64,000 bases of DNA from Janthinobacterium rivuli (lineage in GTDB: Bacteria > Pseudomonadota > Gammaproteobacteria > Burkholderiales > Burkholderiaceae_D): positions 62,001 to 126,000 of the forward strand of contig NZ_WFLJ01000006.1 of assembly GCF_009208735.1 (NCBI RefSeq), read 5' to 3'. The translations under genes were made by a program, and so were the position numbers. Below the pieces are notes generated by a model. The model was not told where the DNA came from. It saw only the letters and a list, made by a program, of their open reading frames with translations, and searched no databases. Below, piece after piece: positions 18,546 to 28,079 of the stretch. Positions within the stretch are counted from its first letter, which is position 1; each line of letters opens with the position of its first letter.

Positions 18546-19084
18546 TTCGGCGCTCCCGCGGCGGGGCGCACGGACAGGCTGCGCTCGATGTTTTTCAGCG
18601 CCTCGAGTTTTTCATTGAGCAAGTCGATGCGGCGCTGGGCGTCGCGCAGCTGGGTGTTGAGCTTGTCGATGCTCTCTTCCTGGCGGCGCAGTTCCGCATA
18701 CTGGCTGGCCAGCAATTGCGCCAGCGGCGCCAGCAGTTGCGCCTCCTTGCCCGTGGCCGTCAGCAAGGGTTCCAGCAAGGCTTGCGCGCGGGCCAGGTCG
18801 CCGGGACCGCGCACGGCCGCTTGCAGCATGGCGCGGCGCAGCGTGTTGGACGGCGCGTGGTCGGCCTTCGCCAGGTCCAGTTGCGCCTTCACCAGTTCCG
18901 ACGGCGTCATCAGGCGCAGGGCGCCTTGATACGCCAGCAGTTCGGTCAGCTGGGGGTCGGCCACCACCACCACGCGCGGCGGCGTTTGCACCAGCACGGG
19001 CGTCTGGGTGGGGGGCTTGGCGGCGCAAGCGCCCAACAGCAGCGCGCAGGCGGCCAGAGCGGCCAGGGGAAGTCTCGTCATCAT
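18542..19084 (-). CDS. qseG: QseG-like outer-membrane lipoprotein
   Basis: A 180-residue lipoprotein: signal peptide ending in the lipobox LLGAC, a helical middle part and a C-terminal coiled coil (about 130-170). It lies between glrK and glrR with 4-bp overlaps on both sides, the exact place of qseG in enterobacteria, where the protein interacts with the sensor kinase. Sequence similarity to QseG is weak by eye; the assignment relies on lipobox, size and position. Confidence 0.72.
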   Translation of the reverse strand: MMTRLPLAALAACALLLGACAAKPPTQTPVLVQTPPRVVVVADPQLTELLAYQGALRLMTPSELVKAQLDLAKADHAPSNTLRRAMLQAAVRGPGDLARAQALLEPLLTATGKEAQLLAPLAQLLASQYAELRRQEESIDKLNTQLRDAQRRIDLLNEKLEALKNIERSLSVRPAAGAPK

Positions 19085-20493
19085 AAGGGCAGTTCTATCC
19101 GAAAATGCGCGCCGGCGGAGCGCGGTAAAAGAGTGACGCTGCCATCGTGGGCGGCGATATATTCGCGCACGATGGACAGGCCGATGCCATTGCCGTTGCG
19201 CGCGCCCACCGCCTGGCGCACTCCCTGGTAAAACGGTTCAAAAATACGCGCGGCATCCTCGGGCGCCACGCCGGCACCTTCGTCGATGCAGTCGATGCGC
19301 ACGCGGCCGCCTTCGCAGGACAGAGCAAAGCGCACGGTGCCGCCTTCCGGGCTGAAGCGCACGGCATTCGACAGCAAATTCGCCAGGGCCGTGGCCAGCT
19401 TGTCGCGGTCGGCCGGCACGATCAGCGACGCGCCCTGCACTTCGACCGTCAGGCGGCGCGCCAGCCATTGCAGGCGCTGCCCGGCCACCACATCGTGCAG
19501 CAAGACCAGCAAGTCGACCTTGCTGCGCGCCAGATGCTGGGCGTCAAAAGCGGCGGTATTGTAGCGCAGCAAGTCTTCGATCTGGGTTTGCAGCGACGCC
19601 GTGTTTTGCTGCAGGATGCCGGCGATTTCGCGCTGGCCATCGCTGAGCTTGCCCGCCACCTCGTCTTCCAGCAAGGCCACGCCTTCGCGAAGGGCCGCCA
19701 ACGGGGTTTTCAGCTCGTGCGAGATGTGGCGCAGGAAGCGCTCCTTGTCGGCATCGAGGTCCGCCAGACGCTGGCGCAGCCAGTCAAGCTGCTGGCCCAG
19801 GCGGCGCGTGTCGGCCGGGCCGCCGACGACGATGGGCTGGTCGTAGCGCTTCTCGCCCAGACGCTCGATGGCCGTCTCGATGCGGCGCAGCGGACGCGAC
19901 AATAGAAAGCCGAAGCAGGTGGCCAGCACGGCCGCCAGCAGCACGGCGCCGCCCACCAGCACGCCCAGCACGCGGCGCTGGCGTTCCAGCTCGGCCAGCA
20001 GAGCGTCGTTGCGGCTGCCGATTTCCGTCTTGCTTTCGCGCGCCAGACTGTCATTGATCTGCGTCATGCGGGCAAACGCGCGGTACACGACGGCATGGCC
20101 ATCGCGCTTGCGGCGCTTACCCGCTTGCAAGACTTCCCAGGCCGCTTGCGCCTGCACCGTCCATTCGTCGGCCAGCTGGGGAGCGAACTCGGGCGTGGCC
20201 CGGTTCAGCACTTGCAGCGCCGCCGTCGCTTCATCGCGGGCCGCCGCGTAACGCTCGCGGAACACGGGGTCGTCCAGCACGAGAAATTGGCGCGCGCTGC
20301 GCTCCATGGCCAGGGTGCGCTCGGACAGGCGCTGCGACTGTTCCGTCAGGGCAATCGCCTGCGCCGCCGTCTCGCGCCCCAGCCGCGCCAGGTGTTCCAG
20401 GGTCAGCAGGGCTTGCACGGAGGTGGCCGTCAAAATGCCCGTCGTCAAAATGAAGGCGGCAAATAACAGTTGGCGAAAGGAAAGTCGGGACAA
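19081..20493 (-). CDS. glrK: Sensor histidine kinase GlrK (QseE)
   Basis: About 470 residues: membrane helix 1 (about 10-32), periplasmic helical sensor (about 33-165), helix 2 (about 168-190), HAMP, HisKA with His259 (HISHELKTPLAAL) and HATPase (NLLSNAVRF, GIGLSIV). It phosphorylates GlrR in response to envelope conditions. No ATG lies at the expected N-terminus; a TTG at 20493 (giving M/LSRLSFRQLLF) preceded by GAAGG is the best start and gives normal GlrK length. The stop overlaps qseG (ATGA). Confidence 0.88.
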   Translation of the reverse strand: MSRLSFRQLLFAAFILTTGILTATSVQALLTLEHLARLGRETAAQAIALTEQSQRLSERTLAMERSARQFLVLDDPVFRERYAAARDEATAALQVLNRATPEFAPQLADEWTVQAQAAWEVLQAGKRRKRDGHAVVYRAFARMTQINDSLARESKTEIGSRNDALLAELERQRRVLGVLVGGAVLLAAVLATCFGFLLSRPLRRIETAIERLGEKRYDQPIVVGGPADTRRLGQQLDWLRQRLADLDADKERFLRHISHELKTPLAALREGVALLEDEVAGKLSDGQREIAGILQQNTASLQTQIEDLLRYNTAAFDAQHLARSKVDLLVLLHDVVAGQRLQWLARRLTVEVQGASLIVPADRDKLATALANLLSNAVRFSPEGGTVRFALSCEGGRVRIDCIDEGAGVAPEDAARIFEPFYQGVRQAVGARNGNGIGLSIVREYIAAHDGSVTLLPRSAGAHFRIELPL

Positions 20494-20678
20494 GGTAAGG
20501 GCCTTCGGTTCAGTCTGGAGTGCAAAAGGCGCATGGTACGCTAAGCGTTCATTCGGAGACGCCACCCACCAAAATATAGTCAATTTCACAAGACTGTCGC
20601 TTTTCCGGCCGCCGGCAAGGCCCCGGCGGCGGCACACGAATACTCCTAGTACAATAGGGAAAAACTTCACACAGGCAT

Positions 20679-20713
20679 CAAACTGGCACCCGCCCTGGCA
20701 TTGCGCCAGTTTG
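20679..20713. repeat. Inverted repeat in the 5' region of the M16 peptidase gene
   Basis: Nine-bp arms CAAACTGGC and GCCAGTTTG separated by 17 bp, 64 bp before the peptidase ATG. It may be an operator or an mRNA leader stem. The rest of the 283-bp glrK-peptidase gap shows no clear element. Confidence 0.35.
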
Positions 20714-20776
20714 CCCCCATATGTGATGCAACCCCACCGACACTCCGAATCACCTACCGCAGAGATCCCATACCGC

Positions 20777-23647
20777 ATGAGCACATTTGAAAAAGTCAGC
20801 AGCAACTTCATTCCAGTCTTGCAGGCAACCATCGAGCAATATGTCGAGCCAGCAACGGGCATGCGCCATATCCACATGCATACCGAGCAGGCTGAGATGG
20901 TGTTCCTGGTGGCCTTTCCCACTGTGCCGGAAGTGAGCGACGGGCGCGCCCACATCCTCGAACACCTGGCCTTGTGCGGCTCGTCCCGCTACCCGGTGCG
21001 CGACCCGTTCTTCTCGATGCTGCGCCGCTCGACGGCCACCTTCATGAATGCGATGACCTATCCGGACCGCACCGTGTACCCGTTCGCCAGCACCGACCGC
21101 AAGGATTTCTTCAACCTGCTCGACGTGTACCTGGACGCGGCCTTCTTCCCGAATCTCGATTACCTGAACTTCCGCCAGGAAGGCTGGCGCCATGCATTCG
21201 AAGGCGACAAGCTGGTGTACCAGGGCATCGTCTTCAATGAAATGAAGGGCGCTTTCAACAGCCCCATGCGCGCGCTCGACAGCGGCATCGCCAGCGCCTT
21301 GCTCAAGGGTACGACGTATGAAGTGGAATCGGGCGGCGATCCGCTGAATATCCCCGAGCTGACGCATGACATGCTGAAGGAATTCCACGCCAGCCACTAC
21401 CATCCTTCGCAAGCCGTGATCATGACCGCCGGCAATATCGAAGCGTCGGCCGTGCAGCAGCAAGTGGCCGAACGCGTGTTGTCCAAGCTCAGCGGCTTTA
21501 GCCCGCGCCGTTTGCCGCAGCTGGCGCCCGCCTGGACGGCGCCGCAGGAAAACGTGGTGAAAATTCCATCGCAGGAAGCGCGCGACGATGAATTCGGCCT
21601 GCAATTCGCCTGGCTGATGGGCGAGTCGAGCGACCCGATCGCCTACTACCACGCGCATCTGCTGTCGCACGGCTTGCTGGGCGAATCGTCGGCGCCCGTC
21701 ATGCGCGCCATGGAATCGGCCGGCTATGGCCGCCCATCGGACATGAATGGCCGCGACGCGGGCATCCGCCAGATGGTGTTCCACATTGGCATGGAAGGTT
21801 TAACGCAAGAACAGATCGCCGACGCGCACCAGCGCATCTGGACGGCGCTGGAAGAGACGGCGCAAGAAGGCATACCCGCCGCCGTGCTGCACGCCGCCTT
21901 GCGCGACATCAAATACAGCCAGCGCGAAATCAGCAGCGGCCGCATGCCGTACGGCCTGGGCCGCCTGCTGCACGCGCTGCCGCTGGCCATGTACGACGGC
22001 AACGTGATGGACGCCTTCGACAATGCGGCCATCCTGGAAACGCTGGAACAGCAGATCGAAGATCCGGAATTCTTCAAGCAGCTGGTGCGCGAGCTGATCG
22101 CCAACCCGACCCGCCTGACGACGCACGTGGTGCCCGACAGCGCCTACTTCACGGACCGCGCCGCCCAGGAAGACGCCAAGCTGGCGGCCCTGCAAGCGCA
22201 GCTGACGGACGCCGAACGCGAGCACATCGTGGCCGAGTCCGCCGCCTTGGAAGCGCATCAGCAATTGCCGTCGAATTCGGAAGTCTTGCCGCGCATCCGC
22301 CCTGGCGACGTCAGCGCCGCGCCGCGCCCGGCCTTGCCGATTCCCGCCGCCGTCGACGGCGCCGTGGCCTTCAGTATCGCCTCGAACGGCATCAGCTATG
22401 CCAACGTGCTGTATGACGTGTCGGGCTTGCCGGAAGCGTCGTGGCCATGGCTGCGTCTGTACACGGACCTGGCGCCGGAACTGGGCGTGGGCGACATGTC
22501 GTTCGACGACGCCAGCGCCTGGCGCCAGAGCATGGTGCCGTCGTTCCACATCGGCCTGGAAGCCATTCCTCGCCCGCAACAAGCGATGCGCGTGGAACTG
22601 TCGTTCTCGGCCAGCGGCTTGCGCGAAGAACACGCGGCGATCGCCGCCGTGCTGTCGGCCTGGATCGCCAAGCCCCGCTTCGATGAAGAAGAGCGCTTGG
22701 CTTTCCTGATCGAAAGCCTGGTGCAGGACAAATTGAGCAGCCTGGCCGAATCGGGCAACCGCTACGCCATGCTCGCCTCGGCGGCGCCGCTGTCGCCCAC
22801 GCGCCGCTTCGACGACATCGTCGGCGGCCCGGCGGCCTTGCCGTTCTACCGCCGTTTGCAGCAGCTGAGCAAGACGTCCGAGGGCTTGCAGGAAATCGCG
22901 CGCGAGCTCGACACCCTGCACGCGCACATCATCGCCCAGCCGCCGACCGTGCTGTGCGCCGGCCTGGAGCAGGATGGCCTCACCCTGGCCCGCTTGCTGG
23001 AATTGCCGGCGGCCGGCACGGATGCGGCCACGCCAAGCGACACGCCAGCACCGGCCGCCTTGCCTCTGGCCAACACGGCCCTGCATGCGACGAGCCAGAT
23101 CAACCATTGCTTCGTTTCCTGGGCCGTGCCTGGCGTGCACAATCCGGACGCATCCGCCCTGGCCGTCGCCGCTGAACTGATGACCAACCAGGTGCTGCAT
23201 ACGGCCCTGCGCGAAAAAGGCGGCGCATATGGCGGCAGCGCCAGCTACGCGGCCGGCGCAGGTACCTTCACGTTGAGTTCCTACCGCGATCCGCGCCTGG
23301 CCGGCACCTTCGCCGACTTCGGCACGACCCTGGATCAGATCCTCGACGGCGATTTCTCGCAGGAACAAGTGGAAGAAGCCATCATCTGCGTCATCAAGGG
23401 CCTCGACAAGCCGCACTCGCCGTACGCGGAAGCGCTGACGGCATGGAACATGCAGCAGCGCGGCACGACGGAAGCCGTGCGCCAGCAATTCCGCACCGGC
23501 GTGCTCAATTGCACCCTGGCGCAGATCAAGGACGTCACGCGCACCTGGCTGAAAAACGGCCAGCCGAGCCGCGCCGCGTTCGCGGGCAACACGACGCAAG
23601 ACCTGGCCGGGCTGGACGTGGTTGATCTGCTGGCGCTGGCCAGCTAA
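20777..23647 (+). CDS. M16C family zinc metallopeptidase (PreP/Cym1-like)
   Basis: A 956-residue peptidase of the presequence-protease branch of the M16 (insulinase) family, which cuts short unstructured peptides. The inverted zinc motif is H59-I-L-E62-H63 in the first domain; PFPDRT-like and REKGGAYGG (about residue 810) segments typical of M16C are present, the latter in the inactive second half that completes the chamber. No signal peptide is visible, so it is probably cytoplasmic. The frame is open far upstream over glrK; ATG 20777 gives the normal N-terminus (MSTFEKVSSNF). It converges on the VOC gene with a long palindrome at the junction. Confidence 0.88.
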   Translation: MSTFEKVSSNFIPVLQATIEQYVEPATGMRHIHMHTEQAEMVFLVAFPTVPEVSDGRAHILEHLALCGSSRYPVRDPFFSMLRRSTATFMNAMTYPDRTVYPFASTDRKDFFNLLDVYLDAAFFPNLDYLNFRQEGWRHAFEGDKLVYQGIVFNEMKGAFNSPMRALDSGIASALLKGTTYEVESGGDPLNIPELTHDMLKEFHASHYHPSQAVIMTAGNIEASAVQQQVAERVLSKLSGFSPRRLPQLAPAWTAPQENVVKIPSQEARDDEFGLQFAWLMGESSDPIAYYHAHLLSHGLLGESSAPVMRAMESAGYGRPSDMNGRDAGIRQMVFHIGMEGLTQEQIADAHQRIWTALEETAQEGIPAAVLHAALRDIKYSQREISSGRMPYGLGRLLHALPLAMYDGNVMDAFDNAAILETLEQQIEDPEFFKQLVRELIANPTRLTTHVVPDSAYFTDRAAQEDAKLAALQAQLTDAEREHIVAESAALEAHQQLPSNSEVLPRIRPGDVSAAPRPALPIPAAVDGAVAFSIASNGISYANVLYDVSGLPEASWPWLRLYTDLAPELGVGDMSFDDASAWRQSMVPSFHIGLEAIPRPQQAMRVELSFSASGLREEHAAIAAVLSAWIAKPRFDEEERLAFLIESLVQDKLSSLAESGNRYAMLASAAPLSPTRRFDDIVGGPAALPFYRRLQQLSKTSEGLQEIARELDTLHAHIIAQPPTVLCAGLEQDGLTLARLLELPAAGTDAATPSDTPAPAALPLANTALHATSQINHCFVSWAVPGVHNPDASALAVAAELMTNQVLHTALREKGGAYGGSASYAAGAGTFTLSSYRDPRLAGTFADFGTTLDQILDGDFSQEQVEEAIICVIKGLDKPHSPYAEALTAWNMQQRGTTEAVRQQFRTGVLNCTLAQIKDVTRTWLKNGQPSRAAFAGNTTQDLAGLDVVDLLALAS

Positions 23648-23659
23648 GAGCGCTTTTCC

Positions 23660-23694
23660 GAATTCAATACCGCAACTATTGCGGTATTGAATTC
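23660..23694. terminator. 35-bp perfect palindrome at a convergent gene junction
   Basis: Arms GAATTCAATACCGCAA and TTGCGGTATTGAATTC around CTA. It begins 13 bp after the peptidase stop and overlaps the last codons of the VOC gene on the other strand. No T tract follows on either strand, so a bidirectional factor-assisted stop or mRNA 3' stabiliser is inferred. Confidence 0.55.
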
Positions 23695-24080
23695 GGCTCC
23701 ATGAACATCAACTCCCATTGATGCCCATCGGGATCCTGGAAACTGTGGCCATACATGAAGCCGAAATCGATCGGCTCCTTGTAGAGGCTGCCGCCCGCCT
23801 GGACGGCTTTCGCCACCAGCGCATCGACTTCGCCACGGCTCTCGGCCGACAGGCACACGAGCACTTCCGTCGCCACCTTGGTATCGCACAACTGCTTGGG
23901 CGTGAATTGCTTGAATTTGTCGTGCGTCAACAGCATGACGAAGATGTCGTCGGCGACGATCATGCAGGTCGCCGTTTCATCCGTGAAATGGGCATTGAAG
24001 CTGAAGCCCAGCGCCGTGAAAAACGCCACGGAACGCTCGAGCGACTGGACGGGCAGATTGACGAAGATTTTGCGGGCCAT
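23676..24080 (-). CDS. VOC (glyoxalase/bleomycin resistance-like) family protein
   Basis: A 134-residue single VOC fold (MARKIFVNLPVQSLERSV; C-terminal SFQDPDGHQWELMFMEP). The metal-type Glu/His pattern at the end is present, but the substrate cannot be told; the family covers dioxygenases, isomerases and resistance proteins. Two ATGs are adjacent (24083 and 24080); the second is better spaced from AAGGAG. Its last codons form one arm of the palindrome at 23660-23694. Confidence 0.82.
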   Translation of the reverse strand: MARKIFVNLPVQSLERSVAFFTALGFSFNAHFTDETATCMIVADDIFVMLLTHDKFKQFTPKQLCDTKVATEVLVCLSAESRGEVDALVAKAVQAGGSLYKEPIDFGFMYGHSFQDPDGHQWELMFMEPNSIPQ

Positions 24081-24137
24081 CATGTCTCCTTATCGGTTAT
24101 CGGGGTGATTGCTGCCCGCCGATTCTACACCGGCTTT

Positions 24138-25028
24138 TTACGCGCCCGCGCGTCCCACGGTCTTCGGCGCGTAGCCGAAATAGCGGCTGAATGCGGCGCT
24201 GAAATTGGGCGGATGGCGGTAGCCCGTTTGCCAGCCCGCCTGGGCGACTTGGCAACCATTTTCCAGCAGTAACTTTGCCCGCTGCATGCGCAGTGCCAGC
24301 AGGGTGCGCTGGGGGCTGTCGTTGTAGCGGTAGCGCCATCCCTGCTTGAGTTTGAACAAACTCAAGCCAGCTTGCGCACACAGGTAGTCGAGCGTGAGGT
24401 CTTGCGCCATCTGCTCCTGCATCAGCGCATGGACACGCTCCAGTTTGGCGATATCGGTGTCGCACCAGCGCGGCACGGTCGCGGGCGCCGGCCGCAGTGC
24501 CCGCAGCTGTTCCGCCAGCAGGCTGAGCACGCCAATATGCACGGCCAGCGGGTCCGTCGCGCGCAGCAGCGCGCGCGCGTGCAGGACGGACGCTGCCGTG
24601 GTGGCCGCATGCGCCAGCTGGCGCGCGCCACCGTCGGGCAGCAGCGATATCAAGCCCTCCGGCCAGTAGCGCGCCAGCGCGTCTTCATCGACCAGCACGC
24701 GCAATTGCGCCGCCCGTTGATTCGCCTCGAAACGGCGCTCGCCGCTGACGTGGCGAAACGCCGTCACCGTCGTATGGCCGCCACGGAAACGCAATTGTTC
24801 GCCGTCGCGCGTGATGTAGCCGGACGCGCCTTCCAGGCCGATGGTGATCACCATGCCGGCCGCGTCGTCATGCTTCGATGGCTCGACGAGCGCCAGGCGC
24901 GGGCGGTAATCGGAATGCACGAGCAGCAAGCCCTGCTCGACCTGCCTCTGGTCGGCACGGCATTCGCCCATCCCCGGATCCAGCTGGCGCCGCGTCCAGC
25001 CTGCCGCTTCCCTGTCCTGTTCCCGCAT
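24138..25028 (-). CDS. AraC-family regulator, PchR-like
   Basis: A 296-residue regulator with an N-terminal sensor part and a C-terminal double helix-turn-helix (DYLCAQAGLSLFKLKQGWRY; YRHPPNFSAAFSRYFGYAP). The C-terminal part resembles PchR-type siderophore regulators. The ATG at 25028 has GGGAGGAG directly upstream. A Fur box lies 63 bp upstream, shared with the divergent methyltransferase gene, as expected for iron-repressed regulators of this type. The ligand is unknown. Confidence 0.83.
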   Translation of the reverse strand: MREQDREAAGWTRRQLDPGMGECRADQRQVEQGLLLVHSDYRPRLALVEPSKHDDAAGMVITIGLEGASGYITRDGEQLRFRGGHTTVTAFRHVSGERRFEANQRAAQLRVLVDEDALARYWPEGLISLLPDGGARQLAHAATTAASVLHARALLRATDPLAVHIGVLSLLAEQLRALRPAPATVPRWCDTDIAKLERVHALMQEQMAQDLTLDYLCAQAGLSLFKLKQGWRYRYNDSPQRTLLALRMQRAKLLLENGCQVAQAGWQTGYRHPPNFSAAFSRYFGYAPKTVGRAGA

Positions 25029-25090
25029 CGCTCCTCCCTGTTTTCTCGCGCGCCGTCGCGCATACGAAATGCGCCGTGCCGCATACAAAT

Positions 25091-25109
25091 GCAAATGATA
25101 ATTATTCTC
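25091..25109. promoter_or_regulatory. Fur box in a divergent promoter region
   Basis: gcaaatgataattattctc matches 15 of 19 positions of the Fur consensus (GATAAT hexamer repeats); the 15-bp 7-1-7 core at 25096-25110 differs at one position from the perfect dyad. It lies about 60 bp from both the AraC-type gene and the methyltransferase gene. Outer arms ATGCAA and TTGCAT extend the dyad. Confidence 0.75.
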
Positions 25110-25169
25110 ATTGTTGCATAAAATAGCGTTCATGCACACCTCGTGCCCACCATGCCGAAAGGAAGCGCC

Positions 25170-26201
25170 ATGCCATTCACCACGCAACACGCCTTGCAAC
25201 CGTATTGGAACCTGGCCGTCGCGCCCGTCCAGGCGGACGGACTGGCCGCCGCCCTGGAACTGGGCATTTTCGAGGTGCTGGCCACGCCGCACACGCCGGC
25301 GCAGCTGGCCGAGGCCCTGTCGCTGCATGCGCCGCACACGGCCCTGCTGCTGGAATTACTCTGGAGCATGCAGGTGCTGGAACGCGACGGGGCCAATGAC
25401 GAGGCACAGCGTTACCGTTGCACGGCCGCCACTTTGCAGTATTTCTGCCGCCACTCCGTGGCCTTTTGCGGCGACGCCTGGCTGTACCGGCTGCACGCGC
25501 TGCGCCATTTCGCCATGCAGTTGAGTACGCTGGTGCGCGAGGGCGGCAAGGCGGCGCCCTACAGCACGGCCAATGGGGTCAACTGGGCCGTCGCCGCGCA
25601 GCAGCAGATCGGCCAGGAACAACGCGCCGTCACCATGCGCGCGGCCCTGTCCGTGATGCAGCGCATCGCCCCGTTTGCGGACGGCAACACGCCGCTGCGC
25701 CTGCTCGACGTGGGCGGCGGGCCGGGCTGGGTGGCCATTGCACTGGCGCAAGCCCATGCGGGTTTGCACGGCTGCGTTTTCGACTGGCCGGAAACGGTGG
25801 CCGTGGCGGCCGCGAACATCGCCCATGCGCAACTGTCTGACCGCCTGGAGACCTTGGGCGGCGACCTGGACAGCGATGATATCGGCAGCGACTACGATCT
25901 GATCTGGTGCTCGTCCGTGCTGCATTTCGTGCCCGACATGGCGGCAGCCTTGCGCAAGATCCATGCGGCATTGAAACCCGGTGGCGTGTTCGTCTGTGTG
26001 CAGGCGGAAATCGCCCCGACGCCCGTCGATGCGGCAAGCGTGCTGCCGTACTACTTGCCGATGCGCATGCTGGGCCGCACGGTGACGCGGCAGGGAGAAT
26101 TGGCCCGGCTGCTGCGCCACACGGGCTGGCGGCAGGTCGAGCAATACGGCGCCAGCGATTTTCCCATGGCGCCCGTGCAAGTGCTGATTGGGCGTGCCTA
26201 A
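25170..26201 (+). CDS. SAM-dependent methyltransferase, O-methyltransferase-like
   Basis: A 343-residue class I methyltransferase. The N-terminal half (about 10-95) looks like the winged-helix dimerisation domain of small-molecule O-methyltransferases; motif I is LLDVGGGPGW (from residue 178), followed by the acidic FDWPETV and a post-motif CSSVLHFVPD. This layout is used on secondary metabolites. ATG 25170 has AAAGGAAG upstream; a frame extension to 25143 is less likely. The divergent PchR-like gene and the Fur box suggest expression under iron limitation. The substrate is not known. Confidence 0.82.
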   Translation: MPFTTQHALQPYWNLAVAPVQADGLAAALELGIFEVLATPHTPAQLAEALSLHAPHTALLLELLWSMQVLERDGANDEAQRYRCTAATLQYFCRHSVAFCGDAWLYRLHALRHFAMQLSTLVREGGKAAPYSTANGVNWAVAAQQQIGQEQRAVTMRAALSVMQRIAPFADGNTPLRLLDVGGGPGWVAIALAQAHAGLHGCVFDWPETVAVAAANIAHAQLSDRLETLGGDLDSDDIGSDYDLIWCSSVLHFVPDMAAALRKIHAALKPGGVFVCVQAEIAPTPVDAASVLPYYLPMRMLGRTVTRQGELARLLRHTGWRQVEQYGASDFPMAPVQVLIGRA

Positions 26202-26230
26202 TAATTACCATTTAGTAATTATCTTTTTTA
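26201..26230 (+). terminator. AT-rich intrinsic terminator after the methyltransferase gene
   Basis: Stem ATAATTAC / GTAATTAT with loop CATTTA, followed by CTTTTTTAT, starting in the methyltransferase stop codon. The stem is AT-rich and so weak, but the T tract is good. It separates the methyltransferase from the SDR gene. Confidence 0.5.
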
Positions 26231-26318
26231 TAGCAAAAAGGGAGGCAAATGCGCTAAGCTGTGCCGGCATTGATCGATGTCATCCGCAGCACTGTGCTGC
26301 CTTCACAAGGAACCCATC

Positions 26319-27071
26319 ATGAGTCAAGCTATTGCAGGGAAAGTCGTCCTCATCACCGGTGCCAGCAGCGGCCTGGGCGAAGCCACCGCGCGTCATCTGG
26401 CCGCGTTGGGCGCCTGCGTCGTGCTCGGTGCGCGCCGTATGGATTTGCTCAATACCATCGCCGAGGAAATCACGGCCGCCGGCGGCCAGGCCGCCATTGC
26501 CGATACCGACGTCACTCAGGCGGGCGACCTGAAGCGTCTGGTCGACACGGCGCTGGCCGTATTCGGCAAGGTCGACGTGCTGATCAACAACGCGGGGCTG
26601 ATGGCCATCGCGCCGATGAGCGCCTTGAAGGTCGACGAGTGGAACAACATGATCGATATCAACATCAAAGGCGTGTTGAACGGCATCGCCGCCGTCCTGC
26701 CATATTTCCAAGCGCAAAACAGCGGCCACTTCATCAATATCTCGTCCGTGGCGGGGCAAAAAGTCTTCAGCCCGGGCGGCACCGTCTACAGCGGCACCAA
26801 GTTTGCCGTCAGCGCCATTTCGGAAGGCTTGCGCCATGAGCTGGCCGCCAGCGGCGGCACCATCCGCACCACGACCATCTTGCCGGGCGCCATCGCCACG
26901 GAACTGCCGGGCGGCAGCAGCCATGCGGAAAGCGCGGCCGGCTTGAAAGAGTTTTACAAGCAAGCCATCCCCGCCGACGCCGTGGCACGCGCCGTCGCGT
27001 ATGCGATCGGGCAGCCGGACGACGTGAGCATCAATGAAATCGTGCTGCGCCCGACGGTGCAGGCGTTTTAA
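26319..27071 (+). CDS. SDR-family NAD(P)-dependent oxidoreductase
   Basis: A 250-residue classical short-chain dehydrogenase. The nucleotide motif TGASSGLG starts at residue 13, NNAG lies near 90, and the catalytic Tyr157-x3-Lys161 (YSGTK) is present with an upstream ISS serine. The C-terminal EIVLRPTVQ matches the YdfG/clavulanate-like group that reduces carbonyls. ATG 26319 has AAGGA upstream. It overlaps the convergent LysR gene by 4 bp. The substrate is unknown. Confidence 0.88.
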   Translation: MSQAIAGKVVLITGASSGLGEATARHLAALGACVVLGARRMDLLNTIAEEITAAGGQAAIADTDVTQAGDLKRLVDTALAVFGKVDVLINNAGLMAIAPMSALKVDEWNNMIDINIKGVLNGIAAVLPYFQAQNSGHFINISSVAGQKVFSPGGTVYSGTKFAVSAISEGLRHELAASGGTIRTTTILPGAIATELPGGSSHAESAAGLKEFYKQAIPADAVARAVAYAIGQPDDVSINEIVLRPTVQAF

Positions 27072-27967
27072 GCGACATCTTGCTGCAGCGACTCGATGAT
27101 CAGGCCGGCCAAGCGCTCGACGGGCGGCCTGGATACGCTTGACGCACGCAGCAGTTCCAGCGACAACGGGGGCAGGGCGGGCAAACCCGCCGCCATGTGA
27201 TCGAGCGCGCACACGGAAGAGGGCAAGCCCAGGCTGGTGCGCACCGTCACGCCCAGCCCGGCGGCCGCCGCCGCCCACAGCCCTGCCAGGCTGGGACTGG
27301 TAAACGCCGTGCGCCAGGCGATGCCTGCATGGTCCAGCGCCTGCGTGGCGCAGCGCTGGAACAGGCAGTCGCGGTCGAACGTAATCAGCGGCAAGGGCTC
27401 GCCCGATTCCGGGCGCCAGGCCAGGCTGGACGAGGCGATCCAGCGCATGGCCGGTTCGGCAATGTGCTGACGCTGCTGCGGCGGATACTCGGCCACGTCG
27501 GCGATGCAGGCGCCGCCCCACAACAGGGCCAGGTCCAGCTGGCCCATGGCAAGCCGTTCCATCAATTCCGTGTTGCGCGCCACGTGCGCCTCGATGCGCA
27601 CCTTCGGGTGCGCGCGGGTAAAGCGCCCCAGCACGTCCAGCAGCAAGGCTTCGCCAAAGTCCTCCTGCAAGCCGAGCCGGATCCAGCCTTCCAGCTCCGC
27701 CCCGCGCAGGGCGACGGCCGCCTCGTCATTGAGTTCCAGCAGGCGGCGCGCATAGCCGAGCAGCACCTCGCCGGCCGGCGTCAGCGCCAGTCCCCGGCCA
27801 TCCTTGCGGAACAAGGGCATGCCCGCCTGCTCCTCGAGTTTTTTCAGCTGCGCGCTGACGGCCGAGGTGGAACGGCCCACCTTGTCCGCCGCGCGGGCAA
27901 AGCTGCCCAGTTCGATGCCAGCCACATAGCTGCGCAAGAAGGCGATGTCGAAGTTAAGCAGGCTCAT
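27068..27967 (-). CDS. LysR-family transcriptional regulator
   Basis: A 299-residue LysR protein with the helix-turn-helix near residues 20-40 ([20 protein letters not shown]) and a substrate-binding domain. It is divergent from the MFS gene at 28080 (112-bp gap) and convergent with the SDR gene. By position it most likely controls the MFS transporter and itself. Confidence 0.87.
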   Translation of the reverse strand: MSLLNFDIAFLRSYVAGIELGSFARAADKVGRSTSAVSAQLKKLEEQAGMPLFRKDGRGLALTPAGEVLLGYARRLLELNDEAAVALRGAELEGWIRLGLQEDFGEALLLDVLGRFTRAHPKVRIEAHVARNTELMERLAMGQLDLALLWGGACIADVAEYPPQQRQHIAEPAMRWIASSSLAWRPESGEPLPLITFDRDCLFQRCATQALDHAGIAWRTAFTSPSLAGLWAAAAAGLGVTVRTSLGLPSSVCALDHMAAGLPALPPLSLELLRASSVSRPPVERLAGLIIESLQQDVA

Positions 27968-28079
27968 GGGGCAAACGCAATCGTCCGGTTTTATGGGATG
28001 GTGACTAGTAAATTATCTGATATTCAGAATGATCGTACTGCGCAACACTGTCAGGGTCAACCACTTTCCCCTCCTTGCC

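Noticed and set aside
21800..23599. 599-codon minus-strand frame over the M16 peptidase
   Set aside because: Antisense to a well-conserved gene, composition atypical, no start signal.
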